Source of the DNA: Eikenella halliae
GTDB taxonomy: Bacteria > Pseudomonadota > Gammaproteobacteria > Burkholderiales > Neisseriaceae
Direction: 5' to 3'
DNA length: 17,860 bases
Assembly (NCBI RefSeq): GCF_001648475.1
Contig: NZ_LXSQ01000027.1
Span: 1-17,860, forward strand
How positions within the stretch are numbered: position 1 is the first letter of the stretch; every line of letters begins with the position of its first letter. A model generated the notes under the pieces. The model worked only from the letters and a program-made list of their open reading frames with translations, ran no database searches and had not been told where the DNA came from. Made by a program: the position numbers and the translations under genes. Positions 5,912 to 13,664 of this stretch are shown one piece after another.

Positions 5912-6565
5912 TTATTTGTTCGTTTGCCCGTATCTCAGCAAATACAGCAGATAAACGGTAAACAGCAAAGCCATCCAGAAAGACGGGATGAGCACGGGAT
6001 ACAGCGTTCCGGCGGCAGACGGATAAACAACTCTGAGCATTCTGCCCAGCAGCACGCCCGTCAGCGGGCTGAGCAGGGCGAAGGCTCGCGGAAACACGGT
6101 TTTCCCAGCCGCCACCACGGCAAACAGCCACACGCTGACCACCAGCACGCCAATCAGAAATACCGCGCCGAAAATATTTTTAAACGACTGGTATTCCGCC
6201 AGCAAAGCACCCACCGCCTCACGTTCCGCACCCGACAGCGTGGCATGGTACGCAGCAGCGCGGGCGAAATAAAAATAGCTGCTGTGCATATAAATGCACA
6301 CCGTACTAAACAGAAACACCAGCATCAGGCATAACCAAGGCTGCCGCAAACCCCTATTGAGCACATACACGCCACCCGATACAAACGGAAAAAGGAACAG
6401 GGCAAATGTAGCCACTCCCACACGCCACGGCGGGAGGCCCGCCATATTCTGCCAGAAACCGTCATCGAACATGGTGCGGATGTCGATGGCCAAATCTGCC
6501 AACCACACCAGCCAAAGCGCGATAATGGAGGCATAAGCGATGAGTTTTATCTGTTTCTCGTGCAT
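5912..6565 (-). CDS. Hypothetical integral membrane protein, 217 aa
   Basis: A protein with about six hydrophobic spans (roughly residues 7-28, 48-70, 76-97, 128-150, 155-175 and 183-205) and no enzyme motif that I can identify. The ATG at 6565 is preceded by an excellent ribosome-binding site (AAGGAGAG, 5 bp spacing). The frame extends 26 codons further upstream without a better signal. It converges on the toxin/immunity module and is followed upstream by the pyrD terminator hairpin, so it is a single-gene unit. It may belong to an uncharacterised DUF family of about 220-aa membrane proteins, but I cannot confirm which. Confidence 0.75.
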   Translation of the reverse strand: MHEKQIKLIAYASIIALWLVWLADLAIDIRTMFDDGFWQNMAGLPPWRVGVATFALFLFPFVSGGVYVLNRGLRQPWLCLMLVFLFSTVCIYMHSSYFYFARAAAYHATLSGAEREAVGALLAEYQSFKNIFGAVFLIGVLVVSVWLFAVVAAGKTVFPRAFALLSPLTGVLLGRMLRVVYPSAAGTLYPVLIPSFWMALLFTVYLLYLLRYGQTNK

Positions 6566-6719
6566 GATTACTCTCCTTAAAGCAGTGTTGATAGTATCCA
6601 TTTTACGCCCGATAACACAAACATGGATGATTTTCTTTCTCAATCTTCGGTAAACTGGATTGCCATGTAATCATGGATAATCCCATAACGCGGGCAACCA
6701 GCACCAATCCAGCCCGATT

Positions 6720-6755
6720 AAAAAGGCTACCTGAAATTTTTCAGGTAGCCTTTCT
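6720..6755. terminator. DUS-pair hairpin downstream of pyrD
   Basis: A forward DUS (6724-6735) and an inverted DUS (6740-6751) form a stem of at least 15 bp with a 3-4 base loop, flanked by A and T runs. It lies 25 bp after the pyrD stop on the minus strand. Confidence 0.75.
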
Positions 6756-6776
6756 TGTTTGATACGCCGATTGCGG

Positions 6777-7712
6777 TTAGCCCAAATATTTCAATCTGCC
6801 GCGGAAATCGTCCAACGTTTCATAGCCTTTTTCGGCCATGATGGCTTTCAGCTCTTCGGTGATGCGGGTGAAGGCGGGCACGCCTTCTTTATGCAGGGTG
6901 GTGCCAACTTGCACCATGCTGGCGCCGCACAGGATGTGTTCGAAAGCATCGCGGCCGGTGAGCACGCCGCCGGTGCCGATGATGCGGATGGAGGGGTTGA
7001 GCCGCTGGTAGAAAGCGTGCACATTAGCCAGCGCCGTGGGTTTGATGTATTCGCCGCCGATGCCGCCGAAGCCGTTTTTGGGGCGGATGATCACGGTTTC
7101 GTCTTCCACATACAGGCCGTTGCCGACGGAATTGATGCAGTTCACAAATTTGAGTGGGAATTGGTTGAAAATGGCGGCGGCTTGGTCGAAGTGGACGATA
7201 TCGAAATAGGGCGGCAGCTTGATACCCAGCGGTTTGCTGAAATAAGCAAAGGCATCGCCGAGGATTTTTTCCGTGGTCTCAAAATCATAGGCAATCTGCG
7301 GCTTGCCCGGCACGTTGGGGCAGGAAAGGTTGAGCTCGGTGAGGCCGCTGAAGCCGCTCTCCTCCACTTTGCGCAGGAGGGTATGGGTTTCGCTGGGCGA
7401 CATGCCCACCAGGGAGAGGAAGAAGGTGCGGTTCGGCTCGCGGTTTTGCAGGTCGAGCAGGTAGTCGAGGTAGTAATCGATGCCGTGGTTGGGCAGGCCC
7501 ATGGAGTTGATGCTGCCCAGCGGCACGTTGCGGTAGCGCGGCTCGGGGTTGCCGGCGCGCGGCTCGAGGGTGGCGGTTTTGGTCACGAAGCTGCCGGCGG
7601 CGGAGTTTTTCACTTCTTCCAATTCGGCAATGCTCATGCAGGCCACGCCGGCGGCGTTCATGAGGCAGTTGTCAAACGAGAAACCGGCAATCTGGGTTTG
7701 GGTGCTGGGCAT
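6777..7712 (-). CDS. pyrD: Dihydroorotate dehydrogenase, class 1A (fumarate-type)
   Basis: It oxidises dihydroorotate to orotate with FMN in pyrimidine synthesis. Class 1A enzymes are cytosolic and use fumarate as acceptor, unlike the membrane-bound, quinone-dependent class 2 enzyme usual in proteobacteria. The class assignment rests on length (311 aa, as in Lactococcus PyrDA), TKTATLEPRAGNPEPRY (K45), NSMGLPNHG, the catalytic-cysteine motif ELNLSCPNVPGKPQ (C131; class 2 uses Ser), KLPPYFD (K165), GFGGIGGEYIKPTALANV and IGTGGVLTGRDAFEH. The N-terminal membrane helix of class 2 is absent. The start at 7712 has AGGAG 5 bp upstream; a longer frame runs to 7808. It is a single-gene unit between hairpins and far from other pyr genes in this window. 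Confidence 0.93.
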   Translation of the reverse strand: MPSTQTQIAGFSFDNCLMNAAGVACMSIAELEEVKNSAAGSFVTKTATLEPRAGNPEPRYRNVPLGSINSMGLPNHGIDYYLDYLLDLQNREPNRTFFLSLVGMSPSETHTLLRKVEESGFSGLTELNLSCPNVPGKPQIAYDFETTEKILGDAFAYFSKPLGIKLPPYFDIVHFDQAAAIFNQFPLKFVNCINSVGNGLYVEDETVIIRPKNGFGGIGGEYIKPTALANVHAFYQRLNPSIRIIGTGGVLTGRDAFEHILCGASMVQVGTTLHKEGVPAFTRITEELKAIMAEKGYETLDDFRGRLKYLG

Positions 7713-7810
7713 GGGTGCTCCTTGATTGGTGGTTGAACGGCGGCATTGTACACCGAACGGAAACAGGCCGCTTGCGGCAGGGCAAACGAACGCGGCAGGC
7801 TGCCCCACAG

Positions 7811-7850
7811 GTTTTCAGGTAGCCTGCAATGGAACAGGCTACCTGAAAAC
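7811..7850. terminator. DUS-pair hairpin upstream of pyrD
   Basis: GTTTTCAGGTAGCCTG (7811-7826) and its exact complement (7835-7850) form a 16-bp stem with an 8-base loop. It has the opposite arm order from most pairs here and no clear T-run. It may insulate pyrD from upstream transcription or lie in its leader. Confidence 0.5.
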
Positions 7851-7867
7851 CTCAAAGGCTCGAACCC

Positions 7868-7933
7868 ATAGTGGATTAAAAAAATCAGGGCAAGGCGAGG
7901 CAACGCCGTACTGGTTTTTGTTCATCCACTATA
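7868..7933. repeat. Correia element, copy 3, internally deleted (66 bp)
   Basis: Both ends are Correia-like (ATAGTGGATTAAAAAAATCA ... TTTTTGTTCATCCACTATA), but about 37 bp of the core is missing. In full copies the sequence CAAGGCG occurs at both edges of the missing piece, so the deletion probably arose by recombination or slippage between those short direct repeats. Confidence 0.8.
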
Positions 7934-7964
7934 CCCAGTCGGCAAAGCTCTGCCGCCCCATAAC

Positions 7965-7996
7965 CAAAGGCTACCTGAAATTTCAGGTAGCCTTTC
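7965..7996. terminator. DUS-pair hairpin downstream of the AhpD-like gene
   Basis: AAAGGCTACCTGAAA and its complement (DUS at 7968-7979 and 7982-7993) form a near-continuous palindrome with flanking A/T runs, 34 bp after the minus-strand stop at 8030. Confidence 0.75.
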
Positions 7997-8029
7997 TTTA
8001 GTTTCGCTCACCGCAGCAAGCTGCGTGTG

Positions 8030-8578
8030 TTAAGCGTAATCGCGCAATTCGGGGTTGATGTCGGTTTGCGCCAGGTTGTTGGTGTAGTTGCACAGGGTGG
8101 CCAGCGCCACGCCCATCACCACTTCCACCGCTTGCTGTTTGTTGTAGCCCGCGTCTAGAAAGGCTTGCAGCTCGGCATCGGACACCGCGCCTTTTTTCGC
8201 CATCACGGCTTGGGTGAAGGCGGCCAGGGCGGCCAGTTTGGCGTCGTCGAATTCGACGGGGTTCAGATGGCGTGAGGCTTGGATGGCTTTTTCGGAAAGC
8301 AGTTTTTTCAGCGTGGCGATTTTGGTGTGTCCGGCCACGCAGAAGCTGCATTCGTTGGTTTTGGCGGCAATAATCTGCACCACTTCCACCTCGCCGGGGG
8401 TGAGGCTGTTGGCGGCGTTGAGCTTGCCCACTTCCTGATAAAACGCCAAGGCTTCGGGCGCATTGGCCAGCACGCCGATGAGGTTGGGGATAAAGCCGTT
8501 GGCCTTGAGCGCGGCTTCCACGCGCGGCTTGGCGGCTTCGGGGGCGGTTTCTACGGTGTGGACGGGAAGACGTGCCAT
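8030..8578 (-). CDS. Carboxymuconolactone decarboxylase / AhpD-like protein
   Basis: A 182-aa all-helical protein of the CMD/AhpD superfamily. The redox motif ECSFCVAGHT (E76, C77, C80, H84) matches the AhpD pattern E-C-x-x-C-x-x-x-H, so a thiol-based peroxidase or disulfide-reductase role is more likely than lactone decarboxylation. The flanking NSLTPGEVEVVQIIAAKTN also fits the family. The C-terminal half (KQQAVEVVMGVALATLCNYTNNL) is the second family helix block. No alkyl hydroperoxide reductase gene is adjacent, so the partner is unknown. The ATG at 8578 has GGA 10 bp upstream. It is probably transcribed alone, since a DUS hairpin separates it from lysO. Confidence 0.85.
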   Translation of the reverse strand: MARLPVHTVETAPEAAKPRVEAALKANGFIPNLIGVLANAPEALAFYQEVGKLNAANSLTPGEVEVVQIIAAKTNECSFCVAGHTKIATLKKLLSEKAIQASRHLNPVEFDDAKLAALAAFTQAVMAKKGAVSDAELQAFLDAGYNKQQAVEVVMGVALATLCNYTNNLAQTDINPELRDYA

Positions 8579-8679
8579 GATTGGGTTCCTTTATGTGTGC
8601 TTGAAAAAGTGGGATTGTAGCGGAAAGCGGGCTTTCGGCTAAATAACGGTTTGTGCGGATCGATAGAACTCAGAGGTAT

Positions 8680-8724
8680 AAAGGCTACCTGAAAAATCTG
8701 AAAACCATTTTTCAGGTAGCCTTA
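8680..8724. terminator. DUS-pair hairpin downstream of the LysO-like gene
   Basis: A forward DUS (8682-8693) and an inverted DUS (8711-8722) with extra pairing A/T arms lie 22 bp past the minus-strand stop at 8746 and form a likely terminator. Confidence 0.7.
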
Positions 8725-8745
8725 ATCCTGTCCACTTTATTTAAT

Positions 8746-9630
8746 TTAATGCGCCACCGTTGTTAAAAACGAAATCAGCACCGGCGCGATCAATGTTAAG
8801 ATAAAGCCGCTAACAATGGCATATTTCACGTATTCAGGCTCGCAGTTTTCCTTCACAAACGGCAGGGCGGAATCCATCGCCGCTGCACCAGAAAGCCCGA
8901 TAGCGGCAACCGGCTGGGTTTTACCGAAAAAATAGAGGAAAACAATACTGAGCATTTCACGGAAGAAATCAATCATAAAAGCCAGCGCACCCATTTCAGC
9001 CGATACTGCCCCGCCTACCATCGGCCCAGACAGGGAAAACCAGCCGAATCCTGCCGACAACATCAAACTTTGAACAAATGAATACGGGGCAAGCAAGGAA
9101 AAAACGAACCCTGCCGCCACCGTAGCCGCCATTGCAAATATTGGCAGCAGAAAAATGCGCCTGCTGAAACCGCCTAATTTGAAATGCACCAAATCCGCAC
9201 CCACTAGAAAAATCAGCACATATAGAACATGTGTGCTGCTAAGCATGCCTTCCAACGAGCCCTTCGGCAGTAAACAGTAGGCTGCCACACCTGCCGAAAA
9301 AGCCACCACAGCTTTGAAACAGCCGAAAAACGGTGTCCAAAAACTGCCTGACTGAGCCGCACGTTTACCGCTTTTCCGATATAGCAAGGCAGCGGTAAAA
9401 CCAGTAATCAGCAAAGCAAACAGCAGGGCTCTTTTAATAATATCCCCACCCAGCGACTTATCCGTAAACACGCTGCCGAATTCCGAACCCATCAAAAACA
9501 GCAGCAGCAATACCACTATTGATATTGGCTTAAGCATCAGCCTCAAGTAGGCGGGGGGTAAAGCTTTCCCCACCGCAAAACCGAATAACAGCAAAGCCAA
9601 CACCGATGCTATGGGTAACAGTGATGTCAT
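8746..9630 (-). CDS. LysO (YbjE)-family lysine exporter
   Basis: A 294-aa polytopic inner-membrane protein with about eight hydrophobic segments. The C-terminal half carries AGFGWFSLSGPMVGG and EMGALAFMIDFFREMLSIVF, resembling the GWYSLSxxx...LGALA...LLRE signature of LysO, which exports L-lysine and the toxic analogue thialysine in E. coli (299 aa). Substrate here is inferred from the family. I chose MTSLLPIASV at 9630 because AAGGA lies 7-8 bases upstream and a membrane span follows directly; the frame extends 35 codons upstream through DUS-containing intergenic DNA. G+C is lower than in the neighbouring proS. It lies 108 bp downstream of proS, separated by a single one-mismatch DUS (9710-9721). 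Confidence 0.8.
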   Translation of the reverse strand: MTSLLPIASVLALLLFGFAVGKALPPAYLRLMLKPISIVVLLLLFLMGSEFGSVFTDKSLGGDIIKRALLFALLITGFTAALLYRKSGKRAAQSGSFWTPFFGCFKAVVAFSAGVAAYCLLPKGSLEGMLSSTHVLYVLIFLVGADLVHFKLGGFSRRIFLLPIFAMAATVAAGFVFSLLAPYSFVQSLMLSAGFGWFSLSGPMVGGAVSAEMGALAFMIDFFREMLSIVFLYFFGKTQPVAAIGLSGAAAMDSALPFVKENCEPEYVKYAIVSGFILTLIAPVLISFLTTVAH

Positions 9631-9738
9631 GACCCATCCTTTCTTCATCTTAATGTGTGCGTAAAAAACATTTCTTAGAGCTACTCTTGCTTCCATAGAG
9701 CCAAACTTTTTCAGGTAGCCCCTAATCCGGCGCAATAC

Positions 9739-11451
9739 TTAAGCCAGCAAACCTTTCAGCTTGGCAGCAATTTCGCCCGCTGCCACCAACTCGGTTTCGC
9801 CGCTGCGCCGTTCGGTGTATTCCACTTTGCCTTCTTTCAGGCCGCGATCGCCGATGGCGATGCGGTGCGGGATGCCCAACAGTTCGCTGTCGGCCAGCAG
9901 CACGCCGGCGCGTTCGTCGCGGTCGTCGAGCAGCACGTCCACTCCGGCGGCGGTGAGTTCGGCGTAGATTTTATCGGCGGCCTCGCGCACGGCTTCGGAT
10001 TTTTTGTAGTTCATCGGCACGATTACGGCTTGGAACGGCGCCATGGCGTTGGTCCAGATGATGCCGCGCTCGTCGTTGTTCTGCTCGATGGCGGCGGCCA
10101 CAATGCGGGTGATGCCGATGCCGTAGCAGCCCATTTCCATGATTTGCGATTTGCCGTTGTTGTCTAAGAACGAGGCGTTCAGCGCGGCGGAATATTTGTC
10201 GCGCAGTTGGAATACATGGCCGACTTCAATGCCGCGAGCAAGTTTCAGGTAGCCTTTGCCGTCGGGGCTGGGGTCGCCGGCGATCACGTTGCGGATGTCG
10301 GCAAATTCGGGCTCGGGGCAGTCGCGGCCGAAGTTGAAGCCGGTGTAGTGGTGGTCGTCTTCGTTGGCGCCGATCACGGTGTCGGCCAGTTTTTCTACGG
10401 CGAAGTCGGCATACACTTTGCCTTTGAAGCCCACCGGGCCGAGCGAGCCGCCGTTTGCGCCGAATTTTTCTTTAATGGCTTCGGGCGACGCCATGGCCAG
10501 CGGGCTTTTCACGCCGGGCAGTTTTTCGGCTTTGATGTCGTTGAATTCATGGTCGCCGCGCAGCAGCAGCAATACGAGTTCGCCCTCTTCTTCGCCTTCC
10601 ACCACGATGGATTTGAGCGTGCGCTCAATCGGAATTTGCAAAAATTCCACCAGCGCGGGAATGGTTTTCACGCCGGGGGTGTGCACTTTGGCGAGTTTTT
10701 CCTGCGCAGGAGCGCGCTCGCCGCTTTGGCGCAAGGTGGGGGCGAGCTCGATATTGGCGGCGAAATCGGATTCGCTGCTGTAGGCGATGACGTCTTCGCC
10801 GCTTTCGGCCAACACTTGGAATTCGTGCGAGCCGGTGCCGCCGATGCTGCCGGTGTCGGCGGCCACCGGGCGGTAGTCGAGGCCCAGGCGGTCGAACACG
10901 CGGCAGTAGGCGTTGTACATGGGCTGATAGCCGTCGCGCACCAGCGATTCGTAGTCGGCGTGGAAAGAATAGGCGTCTTTCATCACAAACTCGCGCGCGC
11001 GCATCACGCCGAAGCGGGGGCGGCGCTCGTCGCGGAATTTGGTTTGAATGTGGTAGAAATTTTTGGGCAGCTGTTTGTAGCTGGTGATTTCTTTGCGCAC
11101 GATGTCGGTGATCAGCTCTTCGCAGGTGGGGCTGAAGCAGAAGGTGTTGTCGTGGCGGTCGGTGATGCGCAGCAGCTCGTCGCCGTAGAAATCCCAGCGG
11201 CCGGATTCTTTCCACAAGTCGGCCGGTTGGATAACGGGCATCAAAAGCTCGATGGCACCGGCGCGGTTCATCTCTTCGCGCACCACGGCCTCCACTTTGC
11301 GCAGCACGCGCAAGCCCATGGGCATCCAAGTGTAGAGGCCGGAGGCGTTGGCTTTAATCAGCCCGGCGCGCAGCATGAGCTTGTGGCTGGCCAGCGCGGC
11401 TTCGGCGGGGGCTTCTTTGAGGGTGGAAATAAAGAACTGGGAGGCTTTCAT
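9739..11451 (-). CDS. proS: Prolyl-tRNA synthetase
   Basis: It charges tRNA-Pro with proline in the cytosol. At 570 aa it is the bacterial long form with the editing (INS) domain between motifs 2 and 3, which clears alanyl-tRNA-Pro. Visible are motif 1 around GLYTWMPMGLRVLRKVE (about residue 38-55), motif 2 FRDERRPRFGVMRAREF (about 138-155), the INS domain (about 225-405), motif 3 GCYGIGITR (about 440) and the C-terminal anticodon-binding domain (ADKIYAEL ... VLLDDRDERAGVLLAD). One perfect DUS (10244-10255) is translated as GYLKL. The ATG at 11451 gives the canonical MKASQFFISTLKEAP start. The stop is followed by lysO on the same strand, with possible read-through. Confidence 0.97.
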   Translation of the reverse strand: MKASQFFISTLKEAPAEAALASHKLMLRAGLIKANASGLYTWMPMGLRVLRKVEAVVREEMNRAGAIELLMPVIQPADLWKESGRWDFYGDELLRITDRHDNTFCFSPTCEELITDIVRKEITSYKQLPKNFYHIQTKFRDERRPRFGVMRAREFVMKDAYSFHADYESLVRDGYQPMYNAYCRVFDRLGLDYRPVAADTGSIGGTGSHEFQVLAESGEDVIAYSSESDFAANIELAPTLRQSGERAPAQEKLAKVHTPGVKTIPALVEFLQIPIERTLKSIVVEGEEEGELVLLLLRGDHEFNDIKAEKLPGVKSPLAMASPEAIKEKFGANGGSLGPVGFKGKVYADFAVEKLADTVIGANEDDHHYTGFNFGRDCPEPEFADIRNVIAGDPSPDGKGYLKLARGIEVGHVFQLRDKYSAALNASFLDNNGKSQIMEMGCYGIGITRIVAAAIEQNNDERGIIWTNAMAPFQAVIVPMNYKKSEAVREAADKIYAELTAAGVDVLLDDRDERAGVLLADSELLGIPHRIAIGDRGLKEGKVEYTERRSGETELVAAGEIAAKLKGLLA

Positions 11452-11518
11452 GACGGGCTTTCTGCGGGATTAAGAATAAGCGGGGGATTGTATCAATGTT
11501 TCAGGCGGGCTGCAGCAC

Positions 11519-11655
11519 GGGCTACCTGAAAAAATTTAAGCGGAAACACTCGATTTCCCCTGCCCCGCTGCCAGCCATACCCAGTATGCCAAAACGGCTC
11601 GCGCGGCAGGAAAAAATGAAGCGCTTCCGCTGTATCCGAGAATTTCAGGTAGCCT
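11519..11655. repeat. Widely spaced DUS pair between rpe and proS
   Basis: A one-mismatch DUS (11519-11530) and a perfect inverted DUS (11644-11655) are 113 bp apart. The arms extend with A/T bases (GAAAAAATTT and AATTTC), so they could pair around a long loop, but the distance makes this a weaker terminator candidate than the close pairs. Confidence 0.5.
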
Positions 11656-11664
11656 TTTGCCGTA

Positions 11665-12348
11665 TCAACTGTCGGCCTTTTCCAACTGCCGACGCATTTC
11701 GGCAATCACCGCGGCGTAGTCGGGCTGATTGAAAATGGCGGAACCGGCCACGAAGGTATCGGCACCGGCGGCAGCGATTTCGGCGATGTTGTCGGCCTTG
11801 ATGCCGCCATCCACCTCAATCAGGATGCGGCGGCCACTTTCGGCGGCGTAGAGGTCGGCGAGCGAGCGCACCTGTTCGATTTTCTCCAGCGTGTGTGGAA
11901 TAAATTTCTGCCCGCCAAAGCCGGGATTAACCGACATCAGCAGCACCACATCGAGTTTGTCTAACACATGTTCCAACACATACACCGGCGTGGCGGGGTT
12001 GAGCACCAGCCCGGCGCGGCAGCCGCTGTCGCGGATCAGGCTTAAGCTGCGGTCGATATGGCGGCTGGCTTCGGGGTGGAAAGTGATGATATCCGCCCCG
12101 GCCTTGGCGAAGGCCTGAATCATTTCGTCCACCGGCTCCACCATCAAATGCACATCCAGCGGCACGGTGGCATAAGGCTTGAGCGCGGCGCACACCATCG
12201 GCCCGAAAGTGAGGTTGGGCACGTAGTGGTTGTCCATCACATCAAAATGGATCCAGTCGGCCCCGGCAGCAATCACACGCCGCACTTCTTCGCCCAAACG
12301 GGCGAAATCGGCAGATAAAATGCTCGGAGCGATACGGTAGTGGGTCAT
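11665..12348 (-). CDS. rpe: Ribulose-phosphate 3-epimerase
   Basis: It interconverts D-ribulose 5-phosphate and D-xylulose 5-phosphate in the pentose phosphate pathway. It is a 227-aa TIM barrel of usual length. Family motifs in order are IAPSILSADFARLGEE (S9), HFDVMDNHYVPNLTFGP (metal ligands H34 and D36), DVHLMVEP (His), MSVNPGFGGQKFI, EVDGGIK (catalytic/metal Asp) and VAGSAIF (phosphate binding). I prefer the ATG at 12348 (MTHYRIAPS); an in-frame ATG at 12366 adds six residues and its codons overlap the purine-rich GAAGAAAG that serves the later start. It is divergent from the Spy-like gene. Confidence 0.96.
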   Translation of the reverse strand: MTHYRIAPSILSADFARLGEEVRRVIAAGADWIHFDVMDNHYVPNLTFGPMVCAALKPYATVPLDVHLMVEPVDEMIQAFAKAGADIITFHPEASRHIDRSLSLIRDSGCRAGLVLNPATPVYVLEHVLDKLDVVLLMSVNPGFGGQKFIPHTLEKIEQVRSLADLYAAESGRRILIEVDGGIKADNIAEIAAAGADTFVAGSAIFNQPDYAAVIAEMRRQLEKADS

Positions 12349-12425
12349 ATTGGTGCTTTCTTCCATAAATAGGGCTATAATTCATCGCACATCGTGCCAA
12401 AAACGTAGTGCTTTCCACTACATTG

Positions 12426-12454
12426 TTGTTTACACAGGTTTACCAAGATTATAC
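12426..12454 (+). promoter_or_regulatory. Candidate sigma-70 promoter for the Spy/CpxP-like gene
   Basis: TTGTTT (12426-12431) and TTATAC (12449-12454) are separated by 17 bp. This lies about 77 bp before the ATG at 12532, giving a leader of roughly 70 bases. No operator is evident. Confidence 0.4.
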
Positions 12455-12531
12455 CGTGTTTCACGCCGTCATTCGTATACTGGCGACAATAAATTTACTT
12501 GGTTCGACACTGAATCTAAAGAGTTAATCCC

Positions 12532-12939
12532 ATGACTCCCCTCCCCCGCCGCCAAACCCTTTGCCGGGTTGTATTTTCCACCCTCCTGCTCACCGCCGGC
12601 AGCCTTGCCTTGGCCGATAGCCCCACCTGCGATATGCGCCAGCTCGCGCTCAGCAGCAGCCAACAGGAACAGCTGCGCCAAGTGCGCGCCGAATACCGCC
12701 AACGGATGGACAACCTCGTGGCACAATCGCGCAACCTGCGCCAATACACCACGCAGGCTTCCAATTTGGTGCTCTCCGGCCCGGTGTTTGATGAAAACAT
12801 GGCACGGCATTATGTGAACGAAAAATACACCCCGCAAATGCAGCGTGAAGTGGAAAACCTGCGCGCCCAACACGCCTTGCTGCAAATCCTCACGCCGCAG
12901 CAGCGGCAGGAATGGCGCAGGCATTGCCTGTATCAATAA
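12532..12939 (+). CDS. Spy/CpxP-like periplasmic protein
   Basis: A 135-aa exported protein. The N-terminus is a Sec signal peptide (basic PRRQTLCR, hydrophobic VVFSTLLLTAGSLALA, likely cleavage before DSPTC). The mature part is almost entirely charged and helical, with heptad-like Gln/Arg/Glu stretches and the LTxxQ-type motif LTPQQRQEWRRHC near the C-terminus, the hallmark of the Spy/CpxP family. These are periplasmic chaperones or envelope-stress sensors. Two cysteines in the mature protein (C33 and one five residues from the end) could form a disulfide bridge linking the helical ends. The start is preceded by AAAGAG. A DUS-pair terminator follows, so it is a single-gene unit. Confidence 0.75.
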   Translation: MTPLPRRQTLCRVVFSTLLLTAGSLALADSPTCDMRQLALSSSQQEQLRQVRAEYRQRMDNLVAQSRNLRQYTTQASNLVLSGPVFDENMARHYVNEKYTPQMQREVENLRAQHALLQILTPQQRQEWRRHCLYQ

Positions 12940-12955
12940 AGCATCCTGCCCGATG

Positions 12956-12988
12956 GAAAGGCTACCTGAAAATTCAGGTAGCCTTTTG
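12956..12988. terminator. DUS-pair hairpin after the Spy-like gene
   Basis: DUS copies at 12959-12970 (forward) and 12973-12984 (inverted) form a 13-bp or longer stem with a tiny loop, followed by TTTT. It is positioned 17 bp after the stop codon. Confidence 0.8.
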
Positions 12989-13097
12989 CATTTGCCCGCC
13001 CAGCCGTTTTCAATCCCGGCATGGCTGAAATAGTTACTGCTTCATACATTGGCGCAGACCGGTATGGCGAGGCGGCCTACGCAACAGGAAAAATAAG

Positions 13098-13196
13098 TAT
13101 AGCGAATTAACAAAAATCAGGACAAGGCGACGAGCCGCAGACAGTACAGATAGTACGGCAAGGCAACGCTGTACTGGTTTTTGTTAATTCACTATA
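13098..13196. repeat. Correia element (CREE/NEMIS), copy 4, 99 bp
   Basis: It starts TATAGCGAATTAACAAAAAT and ends ...GGTTTTTGTTAATTCACTATA, with the AACAAAAAT arm type. Compared with copy 1 it lacks about 5 bp in the right core (GGCAAGGCAACG), consistent with slippage in the AAGGC/GAGGC repeat. It ends 94 bp before the ATG of the downstream gene, so it may contribute to its 5' untranslated region or promoter. Confidence 0.85.
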
Positions 13197-13290
13197 TTTT
13201 GGCGATAAAACCCCGCCGCCCTATTGCGGCAAGATTATGCCGCCATTAATATGCACACCGTTTCCCCCACCCTTCCAAAAGGACATTCCC

Positions 13291-13647
13291 ATGAAGAAAA
13301 CTTTGCTGTTGGCCGCCATGCTGGCCGGTTTCTCCGCTTTTGCCGCAGCCGATACCCTGCCGCGCGAAATCTACCGCCCGCGCGGTGCGCAGGTGGTGAA
13401 GGCAGAAGTGCAAGACGATGGCGAATTTGAAGCCAAATTCCACCTGCGCGGCAACGACGTGCGGCAGCTGGCACAACGCGTTATCAGCCATGCCCGCAGC
13501 CAAGGCTTCCGCTTGGTGGAATCCGAAATCAAACCCCACGATGCCGACCTTAAATTCCGGCGCGGCGATCAGGAATTGGATGTGGAAATCGAACACAAAG
13601 GCCATGGCCATATCGAATACAAAGCCGATTTGGATCGCGACCATTAA
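13291..13647 (+). CDS. Hypothetical exported protein, 118 aa
   Basis: The N-terminus is a clear Sec signal peptide (MKKTLLLAAMLAGFSAFAAA, cleavage likely before DTLPREIY). The mature protein is about 98 aa, highly charged and probably mixed alpha/beta: VVKAEVQDDGEFEAKFHLRG, an amphipathic helix around DVRQLAQRVISHARSQGF, then ESEIKPHDADLKFRRGDQEL and a His-rich end (EHKGHGHIEYKADLDRDH). The C-terminal His/Asp cluster could bind metal, but that is speculation. I do not recognise the family. GGA lies about 8 bases before the ATG, and an alternative start at 13237 would hide the signal peptide. It is likely periplasmic and monocistronic, with a CREE upstream and a DUS hairpin downstream. Confidence 0.75.
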   Translation: MKKTLLLAAMLAGFSAFAAADTLPREIYRPRGAQVVKAEVQDDGEFEAKFHLRGNDVRQLAQRVISHARSQGFRLVESEIKPHDADLKFRRGDQELDVEIEHKGHGHIEYKADLDRDH

Positions 13648-13664
13648 GCTGGCCGGCTTTGCCA

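Larger units (their letters stand above)
7713..8029. other. Gene-free stretch between pyrD and the AhpD-like gene
   Basis: This 317-bp region holds, in order, the pyrD upstream DNA, a DUS-pair hairpin (7811-7850), a shortened CREE (7868-7933) and a second DUS-pair hairpin (7965-7996) that probably terminates the AhpD-like gene. I see no credible gene in it. Confidence 0.7.
12940..13290. other. Gene-free stretch between the two small exported-protein genes
   Basis: These 351 bp hold the terminator hairpin of the Spy-like gene (12956-12988), a CREE (13098-13196) and the short 5' region of the gene at 13291. The remaining DNA shows no convincing ORF. Confidence 0.7.

Noticed and set aside
6759..7736. 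Plus-strand 325-aa frame opposite pyrD
   Set aside because: Shadow frame; the minus-strand protein carries all the class 1A DHODH motifs.
7713..7808. N-terminal extension of pyrD to 7808
   Set aside because: The added residues match no family member, and the ATG at 7712 has a clear AGGAG and gives the usual 311-aa length.
10207..11529. Plus-strand 440-aa frame opposite proS
   Set aside because: It is the antisense shadow, Ala/Val/Gly/His-rich with no domain, while proS is unmistakable.
12350..12535. Small plus-strand frame of 61 aa upstream of the Spy-like gene
   Set aside because: It covers the promoter region, lacks a good ribosome-binding site and has no recognisable features.
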